NCBI RefSeq assembly: GCF_032854445.1
Contig: NC_088300.1
Location: forward strand, 69,848,984 to 69,912,983
DNA from: Liolophura sinensis
Taxonomy: Eukaryota; Mollusca; Polyplacophora; Chitonida; Chitonidae
Direction: 5' to 3'
DNA length: 64,000 nucleotides
Part shown: positions 24,835-37,800 of the stretch, one piece after another
Position numbering within the stretch: position 1 is the first letter of the stretch
How the letters are laid out: each line of letters begins with the position of its first letter
Notes under the pieces: model-generated
What the model was told of the DNA's origin: nothing
Databases searched by the model: none
The model's input: only the letters and a program-made list of their open reading frames with translations
Translations under genes and position numbers: made by a program

Positions 24835-27800
24835 CATCATACATTATAGCGTATATAAAAAGAAAGGCAGTGTAGTTGCAGTGTCTACATATTTCAGAAA
24901 ATTTCATATCAAGAGCTTGCATATCTGATAATAAATGAAAAAGTTATGACTGAGTTCATTATATTCTGGAACCGAATTCCGTCTGTTTTACCACTGTGGC
25001 AAGCTTTGTATGGCGTATATGGTTAGCTCCCTTGTCAGCTACACTGGATATATAATATATTCTACCTCCATGGTCATGTTAAAGTAGAATATATATTCAG
25101 GGCTGCAGTTTTGTTAAACAATGCTCTGCATGGTAGGGTTATAAAAATAATAAGTAACCTTTTCACAGAAATGTATTTTTCAGTATAAGAGATGTACTAC
25201 ATTTGCATTAGAGCTGTTCAAATTTCCTTATCTTTCAAGACATTTTGGCGGAAACATGACTGATATTTTCATTTCACCGAGTCCAAAAAGACAACTAAAA
25301 CAAAGTCGTCGCTCAGTGTTTTGTTAACTCTTGACGATGTCTCCACATTTCTAGCCTACTTTCACAGAATAAATACGACCCAGGCTATACATCAGGGCAT
25401 TGGCTGAAGGATATCGAAAGTGAACCAGCACAAATAGAAAAACCCGGGTCCAGGAGACGCTATAAACAATCACACACATAAATTTCAGTGAATCGGGAGC
25501 TTGATGGGGTAGGAAGTGAGCATATCCATCATAAGATGCTGTAGTATAGCGGTGGCGTTGTTTCTTGAAATAGCTATTAGTCCATTGACTCGCACCGGTA
25601 GGGGAAAGTATAGCTTGTTAAGGAAGTAATAAGGGCGCTAGTACGTTAAGACGAAAAATCGGCTCCAGAGAGGTAAAGATAAGAAAGAGCAAATTTCAAA
25701 ATCCGAGCCCAATTCTGTAAATTTAAAATCAGAATTATAAAACGTGGTTGAAGCCTCAGTAAAGTAATATGAGCATTAAATAGATGTTTGCTTAGTAATA
25801 ACCCACCAAAAATGTACTCCCAATCAAAAACGCCATTTTGGTTCAAACGTGGCATTAAGTGTTTACTTTACTGTAAGGAGATCGACTTTAGCATATCCCA
25901 TGGGCTCCACTTCGGGTTCCTACTGAAAAAAAAACAACAACAAATAACACAACGTGAGTTATTTAGGTAGATAGATGAAAACAGACCTAAAGGGTCACAG
26001 ACATGTTTTTCCTGACGTGCTTAGTAAGTCAACTTCTAATAAAGAATTCTTACGAGACTATGGGGTGCGCCGTGTTGTAGTCCAGTTAAAACGCAACAGT
26101 TCTCGAGTTACAGAAATAACCTGATCCTAAATGGGTAGAATTGATAACATGGCAGAGCTTTTTAAACTTCCTGTTGGATACTTTCTCGATGCATATGTAC
26201 ATTTTGTCCCGTGCATGTTGTCTCTTCTTTTAGCCCTGCTTCCCACTTTACATTGCCATTGAAAGAAGTTAAAGGCTTTGGTACATACAAAAATAAGGTA
26301 TTCTCTTTCACGGCTGAATGTATATATCTACAAGTTTCGACCCCAGCAGCACTTTCAGACATGGGTAGGCAAATATTTATCTTCAGTTTAGCTGGTTCTA
26401 AACCCTTTATTTGGTCTGAATCATGAAATCGATACTATAAATTCTGGTGAAAAAGGCTTCTTTCTTCAAATTCCATCCTGAACATAACAGCTGATTAATC
26501 CAAAACATTAAAATTTTAAAACATTCAGTCCAGCATTAAAAAGCAAACTTGGCTAGGACGGTTATATCATCACAAGGCGAATTTGGACGCTCGTCATGGC
26601 GAATTTGGACACTGGTCATGGCGCATTTGGACACTCATCGTGGCCATTTTGCGACTGCCACAGTGGCGATTGCCGGTATCAGAACACGTTTGATATTTCG
26701 GAACTAAAATGATTCTTCGTGTAGTGTGCCCAGGATTTCGACCGCGATTTGGAACGATCGCAGATTATTATAATAGTAACGAGAACTTGGTCATGCCATT
26801 TTAGATATTCGTCAATGTGGAAACCATGCAGCTTACCACGTGATACTTTCAGAATAGGCACTCCGCCAATTTAGAGAGATGTGCTTTGTTTCATTCGCTG
26901 GCATCCTTTTTTTCTTTTCTTGTGCGGACATGACAGTGTGCTTCGTTAATACATAGAACCTGGTCCTTTAGGATCAGAATAAACAGCAGACTTACAAGTT
27001 GGTACATCATACTTGGAATAAAGACAAGGACAATTTCCTGTCACGGAGGCTTTATGGCAAAAGCCCCGGGATCATAAAGGCAATCTCAGACTTAAGTCAA
27101 AATTTCAAATCATTTAAAAATTGTTATTTCTTACGTAACAAATGTTGCTCGACAGCATAAATTCTGGACAAGCTATTGTACAACAAATTTCAGCTAAAAT
27201 GACGGAAAAGAAAATATCAAGTTTAATGATTGAAGTTTTGACTTCAGTCTAAGAACGCCTCGTGATCCCGAGCCTGGTCTTCCAGCATCTGTTAGATTCT
27301 GTGTGGTGTCTTGACGATTTCATCGTCGGAAGTATTATTACTACAAGTGCTAGTGAATCAAGGACATTCCACCAAACGCCTTTAGTCTAGTTCATAAGCC
27401 TAACTCATTCGCCTAGATCATTCCTTTTGTCTTTCCGTCGTCATTGCAAACTGTTGACACGAAACTTTTCATGAATCCACCCAGATTTCTTACTTTATAT
27501 ACTTTCTTATTTCTTTTGAGAGTTTTGTGCCTGTTACGGTACCTGTGAAGTTTTGTGCTAGTTACCTGTATAGTCTAGGAGAGCTTTGTGCTAGTTACGA
27601 TGCCTGTAGGCCTACAGCGTAAGAGAGTTTGTGCTAGTTACCCGTATAGCCTAAGAGAGCTTTGCATGTGCTATCTACAGTACCTCTACAGCCAAGAGAA
27701 ATTTGTGTTCTTTGGCGCTTGTAGTAGCTACGTGGTCTATTCCTCACAATCTCATGGTTTTTACGTCACGTCGAGTATACTAGTACATGACCAGATATTG

Positions 27801-28506
27801 TAAAGATGAATGTGTAGTATAGACCTCACTGTGCACCCGGTCACAGTTCCAGGCTTTGCTGGATACTCCGTAGAATTCACTTCTTGAGTCATGGAGATGA
27901 AAATGTCCGGGGTCTTTGAGACTAATTTTGCGTTAATGAATTGATAATACATGCTAATAACAGGGTGTGCTCGGTTAAGTCTGAGGAAATTGTGGCGTTC
28001 ATTCAGATACAATCATCCTACGTGTGTTTTGTCGCGGTGTTTTACGATGGTCCTCTTAGCACAGAAACAAGCTAATTCAGAGGCATTCCAATATAAACGT
28101 TAAGTTATGTATGAATCAAGCTGGTTTTTGAAGTGTATCTCAGGGGGGCCAATGAATCGGCACACAAAATTTTATCAAATCTGACATTGTTTGATGCAGT
28201 TATGGTACGGAAACCAACGACAATTGTTCAGGAAACAGTTAAATACGAAAGTTATCCGCGAACCTGGCAATTTTTCCAGCTTTATATGCGGTTGCATAGA
28301 GTGACATGTCAATCTCGACACAATATTCCTCAACTATTTCGCAGATGAAAGAACAACTTTCAGCGCAATTTAGGCACATCTTTTATTTCATTTTGGTGAC
28401 AAAATTACATTGGTTGGATTGGCCAATGTTAGGAGAATGAAAAGGTAACATACACTGCCGCTTGTATACGAACAGAAGGGAAGTTTCATTGTTGCAGCCT
28501 TACTTA
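24835..28506. other. Intergenic DNA without a recognised gene
   Basis: Both strands show only short unrelated frames. I see a short hairpin at about 25048-25098 (ATATATTCTAC with GTAGAATATAT). A ~26-bp degenerate repeat (GCGAATTTGGACACTGGTCATG type) occurs three to four times at 26576-26665. A ~50-bp degenerate repeat around GAGAGCTTTGTGCTAGTTAC lies at about 27515-27710. Confidence 0.5.
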
Positions 28507-28585
28507 ACTTTATTTGATTGGTGTTTTACGCCGTACTCAAGAATATTTCACTTATACGACGGCGGCCAGCATTATGGTGGGTGGA
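28507..28585 (-). mobile_element. SINE tail fragment
   Basis: Well-preserved complement of the SINE 3' end (GGTGTTTTACGCCGTACTCA..CGGCGGCCAGCATTATGG), truncated before the tRNA-like head. Confidence 0.85.
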
Positions 28586-28697
28586 CCCTTACTTAAATAG
28601 CTTCATGTCAAACAGGCACTCCCTCGAGACATGGTCCCTTTACATTGTTTTAATACTGTCATGTGTTAAATGTGAAGACAGTACAACATTTTTTATT

Positions 28698-28932
28698 CAT
28701 TTATTTATTTGATTGGTATTTTACGACAACAGTTTTTCACTTATACGACGGCGGCCAGCATTGGGAGGAAATCACTCTGAGCCCAGGGGAAACCCACGAC
28801 CATCCGCAGGTTGCGATCGGAGGGTAAGCCAGCATAAGCTGGACTTGAACTCACAGCGACCGCATTGGTGAGAGGCTCGAGGGACATTGCGTCGCGCTGG
28901 CGTGCGAACCCCGTGTCACGGAGACCCCCAGC
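28698..28932 (-). mobile_element. Near full-length tRNA-derived SINE
   Basis: Reverse-oriented SINE from the TTTATTTATTTGATTGG tail to the tRNA-like head (GGACTTGAACTCACAGCG as B box, CCCGTGTCACGGAGACC at the 5' end). Core bases are lost near 28728 and 28765. Older than the other copies by its number of differences. Confidence 0.88.
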
Positions 28933-29364
28933 ATTTTCTAGACCTTTTGTATATTGCAGTTAACATCACTGCGTGTATTTTATTCCTAATTCTGCTTAAG
29001 CCATGGTGGGACATGTAAGTTGCTACTATTTAAAAATTTGCATAAATTTAGAATAAAACCCTAACTCAGGTAAACCGACAGGAAGGCATACTTCCGCGGT
29101 TACGTGTGACCATTTGCAAACTATAACAACTGTTGACGTTACTCTGATTTTACTTTGTATCCCGTAGTTTTTATATATTGTATAGAAATTAGGGGGGAAA
29201 ATTAGATTTTTATCTTTGAATATTGAGAGGTTGGAATTCAGGAATATGTCCAACTTTTTATTTCCGAAAGTGACTGAAGGGGTGGGGGTGGGGGTGGGGG
29301 GGTTCGTGGCCAATTGGGTTAGCCTAGTACGCGGGCGAGGCGCTATGACGCAGAAGCCTCCCAT

Positions 29365-29472
29365 CCCCAGGGTCTGCCCGCTTTCCTTGCAAAATAATGC
29401 TGGAAGTCATCGAATAACTGAAAAATTCTTGGGTACGGCCTTAAGCGCCTATCAAATACTCAAATAAATATT
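29365..29472 (+). mobile_element. Degenerate SINE 3' half
   Basis: Diverged plus-strand core and tail: AATAATGCTGG..AAAAATTCTTGGGTACGG..CAAATACTCAAATAAATA. Preceded by a G-rich GGGGTGGGGGTGGGG tract at 29278-29300. Confidence 0.5.
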
Positions 29473-31277
29473 TAAAATGATAGACTTTTCGTACTTTGTC
29501 AATGACTGCCTGTCCAACAATGTTCAGGAATTAGAGTTACCAAAATTCGAAAAAGGCAAGACACAGACGGGCATTCATCGACATGTCTGAAGAGTTAGCA
29601 AGCATACTATACGAACTTGAGCTTTGATTCTATATTTTATATGAAATAAATTATTTATTGTTCAACTGAATGTGATATATACAGTATATACAGTACTGTA
29701 TACAGCTTAGACAAGGGCATGCCGAGCCAGGTGGAGTCAGACAGAATAGTTTCTGTGATAAGTATGATTACATATATTAAACGCAGTTTAATCTGTTTGG
29801 GAACCGAAGTTACCGTGTCTAGTTGTAAATAAATTACACAGCTGTCGCATGTATATAGTAATGATTCAACTGTTCGCAAAGGCTGCAACATGTCAGTTTT
29901 AAATTTTCATTCTTTGAACAATCGTAATGCGTTTTTATAACCATTCTACATACGTGTTACTCATAATAAAACATTGTATGGCTGTATTGTGGACAGGAAG
30001 ACGGCACATATATATAAATTGTTAAATTGTCTGTTTTCCAATGTTTCTATGGTTGTACGGGGGACAGGAAAAAGGCACGTATATATGTGTTGTTTAGTTA
30101 TCCGTTTTTCCTTGTTTTTTTTGTATATGTGTTTATTTGTTCGTTTATCCACGTTTCTATGGTTGCAGTGAAGAAAAGAAAAGAAAAGGGCACGTGTATA
30201 TGTGTTGTTTTTGTGAGTGGTTCTGAGGTGCTCGAGAAGCCAAGGCTATCATTACCGGTGGTGGATCAATCCGGTGGGTATTTGTTGGCTGGAATTTCTT
30301 CATGCCTACGGTACCTAAGGATTTTGATCGCGTGATCCGTCCCATGCATATTCGTTGGATGGAATTTCGTCTGGTTTTACTAAGGATTTTGATGGCGTTA
30401 TCCGTCCCATGGTAGTAGCCCATATGCTGGAGGCTTATCATGTTGTAGTAGCCCATATGCTGGAGGCTGGATAATTGTAGAGTGGTAACCTAGACTGGCA
30501 ATGCCTTATGAAGAGTTCAAACAAAAGTGATCACTTTTTGATACATATTGTGTAATTCACTCACATGAAACTAACTTTACAAATGACTCGATTTTTGGCA
30601 GCTTTCCTACACAACTAACAGTTCTTTAATGTAATTAATTTCTGCAAACATTTTCAAACAGAATCTGTCCCAGGATAACACTTTCAACAAGATGCAATAC
30701 ACTGAAAATCAATCGGCCTTTTCATCGGACTCAGTGGGCAAGAGCTTCCATCATCTCAATAAGCTTTCAAGTTCTGACCTGAAAAGCAGAGAAGACAAAC
30801 ATGTGACAAGATGAGAGTCTCTACTTTTAACCTGAAATCAAGAAAAATGTGTTCAATGTCCCTGTTTTTTGGTTTTAACATCACAGAAGGACTTCTTACA
30901 GTTATTGGTAACACCTACTCGAACAAGTGTACCCTTCTGTATCGACTAGACCACTGATCCTATACAATTTCAGTATGGATAGTTTAATTTTTTTATCTAC
31001 TTTACGAAAAATCTCATTTTGCAATTCTGTACCACTCAGATGAAAACAGACCTGATACTTTATCCACTTCTATAACCTTTTCATGAAATATGACACAATG
31101 GTACATTCTACACTACAATGGCACCCACGTGAATGACAGCATTTCACAACAACCTTGTAATCATTTAAAATTATGGTAACTCATGATGTTTATAAACAGA
31201 TTTGACTTTAACACATCAGTTCCCCTGCTCTGAATGCTAACATTTATGTCTATCAGGGGTATTGTACCATGATGAAG
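29473..31277. other. Intergenic DNA between LINE region and PTCD3
   Basis: No gene is recognised. About 29985-30212 holds three imperfect ~85-bp repeats (TTTCTATGGTTG..GACAGGAA..GGCACGTATATATGTG). About 30285-30480 holds a two-copy repeat with AAGGATTTTGAT..CCGTCCCATG and a short TAGTAGCCCATATGCTGGAG duplicate. Confidence 0.5.
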
Positions 31278-31549
31278 GCTGTACTGTAGGATGCTTTACC
31301 ACTAGCAATCTGGCATCCTAAATCTGTACTGTAGGATGCTTTACCACTAGCAATCTGGCATCCTAAATCTGTACTGTAGGATGCTTTACCACTAGCAATC
31401 TGGCATCCTAAATCTGTACTGTAGGATGCTTTACCACTAGCAATCTGGCATCCTAAATCTGTACTGTAGGATGCTTTACCACTAGCAATCTGGCATCCTA
31501 AATCTGTACTGTAGGATGCTTTACCACTAGCAATCTGGCATCCTAAATC
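31278..31549. repeat. 45-bp minisatellite, six copies
   Basis: Six essentially identical 45-bp units, each containing CTGTACTGTAGGATGCTTTA and CTAGCAATCTGGCATCCTAA. Because 45 is a multiple of three, the minus strand stays open as a 15-residue repeat beginning DLGCQIASG. There is no start context or homology, so I do not call it coding. It lies about 290 bp past the PTCD3 stop and could be in its 3' UTR or flank. Confidence 0.95.
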
Positions 31550-31838
31550 CACAGGCATGACCAAAGTTGTACAGATGCAAAATTCTGATGTACAGTGTTG
31601 GAATATCTACAGCACTTTTCATATTGCAAATTATTAATTTTGCAATAACAAATTTTAATTTCAAATTATAACATTTATCTGACAAGCCTGTCTATAAATA
31701 TCTACAAATGCATCTCCCAAATATAAATTCTATTCAATTAACCTTTGCGATGTAGCATGTTTGCAGGAAATCAACATATTTGTATCAATATAAATATGCA
31801 GTGATCTGACAAATTGATAAAATACATTTCAGGTTAGA

Positions 31839-34800
31839 TTATACTTTATCTGAACCATTACGACTTAAAAGTGACCTTTGTAGCTCTGTCAGTTGAAGCT
31901 TTTCCAAGGTTTTCTCCACAGCCTCTTTAAGATCAGGGAGTCCTTGGTCTGACAGCTCTCTGATACATTCCTGAATGACAAACACAGAACATGGCACAAT
32001 AATGGTATCACAAACCCGACTAAAGTAGAAAGTTGCTCGACGATCTAAAATATGACAATCAACTGAAGTGTTTAAGTACTGGGAACAATACACACTTCTG
32101 GATTATTTAGGTATCTTAGTTACTTTGTAACAAAATGAAGAGAACAAAATCTAACCATGGCTTTTGTTGCATCTCCTCTAGCTATACTGGCATCCAGTAG
32201 GCAGGTCAAAGCAGGGCCACTGCAAGACAAGAAATAGAATGCACAAATATTATCTATGCAGCAGCACCCATATTTCATATTCTCCTGACACTATTAACAC
32301 TCCATTAGCAGGCTTGTCACATGATTTTACCATTCCACTAGCTTTCCGTCTGTACAGACAACAGAGGAATAAGGACAAAAAGTTGTGGGTGTGCAGCATG
32401 ATTTACAAAAATCAGCACTGGGTCAAGTTTTCTAGAGTGTACCAGGTGGCTAAAAGATGGGTGCCTAAGTGCAAGCCATGCATCCTTCATTTCAAACCCT
32501 GAAACATATGGGCACTCCAACAGTAATCTTCCTCAATCAATTAAGGTAAATTTTATTTACTTTCTCTATTGGCATACAGAGATACTAGCATGGTCTAAAC
32601 ATGTACCTCAAGACTCCTGCAATCTTTTGGCTCTCCTTTTTCATGATTTCCATTTTCTCCCTGTAACATAAAGAAATAGGTTCAGTGATGGGAAAACTAA
32701 TAACAGCAATGGAGGATAACAATCAGCTTTGTACACTCAGATGTGACAAGACAAATGGCTTAGATTACCCTTTTTTAAAAATTAGCTTTCTACACTTAAT
32801 GAAAAGATTTTTTTTCCTTCACTTCATGGAGAGATTAGCTCCCTTCACTTCATGAAGAGATTAACTTTCTTCATTTCATGAACAGATTAGCTCTCTTCAC
32901 TTCAATAACAGATTAGCTTTCTTCCTGAAAAGATTAGCTTTCTTCACTTCATGAAGAGAGAAGCTTTTTCAGTTCGATAGTAGATTTAATAGCCTTTTTC
33001 ACTTCATGAAACGTCAGGCTTTTTTTAACATCTAAAACAGTTGAAATCTTAGCACCAATCCAAACAGATACGTTTGAGAATGTAGCAAGCAAAAAAAAGC
33101 ATGAGGGTGAGACTGCAGATTACTATTGATGGAAAAAAATATTGATGGAAACACAATATAATCCAATGAAATACACATATTCAAGTTCATATCAACTGCA
33201 ATTAACAAATCTATGAAGTATGTTACTGCTGCCAGACAAACCACATACCAGGCAAGGTCAAAATCGTCTGCTCTCACAGCTACTGTGATTAGGTCACTCA
33301 TCATCGGGCCAGTAAGTCTAAAACAAAGGTCATGGACAAGGGTATAGAGTCTTCATTTACTTGAATCTTTATTTGTCATTACTTAATTTTATCTGAGAAT
33401 AGCCAGCTTTATCTGTGATGAAAACCAGGCAGAACAAGAGAGAGAGAAAACTGTCTTGCTAAGGGGCAGAGGGGGTGAGGGGATTTCAATAAGTATCCAA
33501 TGCCTGGCACTTCAAGCTCACTACATGACAGGCTGGAATATATACAATGAAACATATTCAAAACAGGTTTATAAGTCCTCAAACCAAACAAGAATTTTGT
33601 CTGGACCAGAATATGTTCTTACCACTCATAAATGTTATGTTTGTCTCAATATGTTCTTTGCCTGGGTTACATTTTTATGAAAACTTCCCAACTTACATGT
33701 TTTACCCTTAAATGTGTGTCAATATGTGTCAAATATATGGTATTTCATATTTTTTAAAAGAATACAGCTGCCACACTTAAATACTTGGGCCACAACATTA
33801 CTGTCATTTTGGATTCCTCAGTAGTAGCTCAATACAGTACACATGCATTTTCAAAACTGAACTGTAAAAGTGTCTTTGAACAATACCCTTGTGAGAGTCG
33901 CAATGACTTACACTATACTTATCCTTGTGAGACGCACAATGACTTACACTATACTTATCCTTGTGTGAGTCACAATGACTTACACTATACTTATCTTGTG
34001 AGAGTCACAATGACTTACACTATACTTATCCTTGTGAGGCTTGCAATGACTTACACTATACTTATCCTTGTGAAAGTCACAATGACTTACACTATACTTA
34101 CCCTTGTGAGAGTCGCAATGACTTACACTATACTTACCCTTGTGAGAGTCGCAATGACTTACACTATACTTATCCTTGTGAGGGTTGCAATGACTTACAC
34201 TATACTTATCCTTGTGAGAGTCACAATGACTTACACTATACTTATCCTTGAGAGTCACAATGACTTACACTATACTTATCCTTGTGAGAGTCGCAATGAC
34301 TTACACTATACTTATCCTTGTGAGAGTCACAATGACTTACACTATACTTATCCTTGTGAGACGCGCATTGACTTACACTATACTTATTCTTGTGAGACGC
34401 GCAATGACTTACACTATACTTATCCTTGTGAGAGTCACAATGACTTACACTATACTTATCCTTTTGTGAGTCACAATGACTTACACTATACTTACGCTTG
34501 TGAGAATTGCAATGACTTACACTATACATATCCAGAACACTAGAGCTATGAAGCCATGAAATGAACATTCAATTATCCTAACACTTTCACTTTCAATAAA
34601 TTTGTCATATTAAAATTTATGGTAACAAAGATGAAAATATCACTGATTTCCAAAGCAATCTAGTGAAGCTTAGAATTGTTATACAAGAATATCAAGTTTC
34701 ATGTCCACAAATTTAGCAGATGATGTATAAATTGTAAATTGAAGACAAATGCCAGGGGGTTCAAGAATTGGAGGTAATAATTTCTGATCTACCTGAGTAC

Positions 34801-37800
34801 AGAGCACTTAACAAACCAGTGGCACTACAATACAAGTACATGTAGGTACAATATCGTTCTGATCTACCTGAGTAAATGTCCACAAATTTAGCAGATGATG
34901 TATAAATTGTAAATTGAAGACAAATGCCAGGGGGTTCAAGAATTGGAGGTAATAATTTCTGATCTACCTGAGTACAGTGCACCTTACAAACCATACATAC
35001 AAGTACATGTAGGTACAATATCGTTCTGATCTACCCGAGCGCAGTGCACCTTACAAACCAGTGGCACTACCATACAAGTACATGTAGGTACAATATCGTT
35101 CTGATCTACCCGAGCACAGTGCACCTTACAAACCAGTGGCACTACCATACAAGTACATGTAGGTACAATATCGTTCTGATCTACCCGAGCACAGTGCACC
35201 TTACAAACCAGTGGCACTACCATACAAGTACATGTAGGCACAATATCGTTCTGATCTACCCGAGCACAGTGCACCTTACAAACCAGTGGCACTACCATAC
35301 AAGTACATGTAGGTACTGATACTCTCTTATGTACTTTCCAGTGGCACGATATCATTCTGACACTGACAAAGTTTCACGAATGGCAGCTCCTATATCATAA
35401 GCGTTTTTGTTGTAATGCTAGAGGAGAAACATCTACATGTATTGTACTAGATATACTGGTATGTTATACAACAGGCCATAAGTGGGAAGGTCTGCCAACA
35501 ACCTGCGGATGGTCATGGGTTTCCCATGGTCTCTGCCCCGTTTCCTCCCACCATATTAAACACTGGCCTCTGTCCGGCGTACAACATCAATCAAATAAAC
35601 ATTATACAACAGACACCAGGGTTTTCCTACTCACTGCATGGGTCTGAGGTAACTACTTTCTTGTTCCTTAACCCAACGGTCCTTCACAGATCTTGCCACT
35701 TCAGCTAACTGTCTCTGAAGCTAAAGATAAAGTCATATAAGTTTATCTCCTAAAACAATAATAATTCACTGGTGCTTAAATACTTGTGACTCATGATTGT
35801 TTGTCATTGGTCATTATTAGTTCCAAACCTTAAAACCAGCCTCAACAGCCTCTGTGGCCAAGTGGCTAGTGCAGCACAATGTCTCCCGAGCCTCTCACCA
35901 AATCGGTCACTGAGTTCAAGTCCAGCTTATGCTGCTTCCTCTCTAATCGGACCTGATCTACCAGAAACCTGTGGATGGTCGAGAATTTCCCCTCGGGTCT
36001 GCCTGGTTTGCTTCCACCACAACCACCAGGCTAGTCAGACACCCGTCCACCCGTCCAACTGGACGGGCAATCCAGCCAAAAGGGGTATTTTGGACGGGCA
36101 AAATTTTGAATCAACATTTTTTGGGGGGTTACAAACAAAATAAATATATTCAAGATCGTTCCATCGAAACATACGTGAGGTTGTGTTGTTGTTGTTGTCT
36201 GCATTAGCGCTCGTAATCAGTGAGAGTGACGGCGATGAAGAATTTGTAGACGACCCACGAGACAGGAGTCCCATTAAGCGCGCGGCAGGCACGGCTAGTC
36301 CCGGCCCACAGACCAGTACACTGTTTCAGAGTGTATTAACATTATATGTATGTATACTAGATTGTGAATATTTTTCTAACATGTAAGTTTTCAAAGTGTA
36401 TTCATATATGTATTCAGGTGACAGAAATGATGTTTGACATGCACTACTGTGTCACTGTGCCAAAAGTTAATTTCTTGACATAGATATGTGACTGATAGTA
36501 CATGTATTTGAATTGTTTCTGGTTTTGTTTTTTGTATTTTACAAAGTTTATTTCTACCTACTGTGACTTAGCTGCTCAAATCGTATGGTGATTGGCGCCA
36601 CTACTCTTTTTAGTGACAGTCACAGATTCAGTGGTGATAATTTTGCCTGTTCTCAGTCTCAGTTGTAAGAGCTATGTATACTGTATTCTGATTTGGTTCC
36701 GTTGCATTTTAATGTGAAGTAGTGTAACTGTGAGTGACATGCGCCTGCTGTGCCAAATTACCATGCATTTTGATTGTTTTCCTTTTATATGTATTTTTGT
36801 GTATTTTATTGTTCACAGTTTATTTATTTCTACCTCCTGATTCACAGCATTCACACTTGAACTGTCAGAACTGCTGTGCCAAATTGCCATTGTTTTCCTT
36901 GCATCTGTATTGAATTGTGTATTTTACAGTTCAATTTGTTTTTCTATCTCCTGTTTCACACTTTGGTTGTCCAAAGCATAACAGATTGTAACCTTACATA
37001 GTTCAATATAAAATTTATGTACTCTTTTTAGTGATTCGCACTCAGTGTCAGTCATTGGTGGGAAAAGTGTGATATATTGGGTGGCCCTAAAAACAGTCAA
37101 TTTCTGGGGTCCAATAGTAATACATTATTTCCAGTGATATAATGGCAATTAAAGCTATTAAAAGCTCTTGATTTTCAAAGATACAGTGGCGATAAAATGT
37201 CTCCGGCGGCAGACCCCCTGCTTATTTACGGCGGCCCCCAAACCCCCTGCCTTTTTGGACGCCCTATTGTCAGATCCTGGCTAATGCCCTGACCACAACA
37301 TTGGCGGCTGTTTTACAAGTGAAATATTCTTGACTAGCATCAACAACACTGATCAAAAAAAATACATAAATAAATAAATAAAACCATGCTCTGGACAACA
37401 GTAACCTAAATATAAATAGCAGTTCAATTAATTCTTCTTCCAAAGTCAAAAATGAATGCAGTATTATTTAGAGGTCGGCATTTACATTATAGCTTGACAA
37501 AGTAATCAGCCATTGTCTTTGCTGCTCTCCATGCCATACATAATCTGCACAGTCAAAGTAATCAGCCATTGTCTGTGTTGCTCCCCATGCCATACAAAAT
37601 CTGCACAGTCAAAGTAATCTGTCATTGTCTCTGTTGCTCTCCATGCCATACAAAATCTGCACAGTCAAAATAATTAGCCATTGTCTGTGTTGCTCTCCAT
37701 GCCATACAAAATCTGCACAGTCAAAATAATTAGCCAATGTCTGTGTTGCTCCCCATGCCATACAAAATCTGCACAGTCAAAGTAAGTCAAAGTATATAGC

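Noticed and set aside
33888-34533. CRISPR-like regular array
   Set aside because: Units are contiguous with no unique spacers, and the genome is eukaryotic.
33785-34543. 252-codon open frame on the plus strand with repeated NDLHYTYPCES
   Set aside because: It lies wholly in the 36-bp minisatellite; the opposite strand is equally open, and it sits in a PTCD3 intron.
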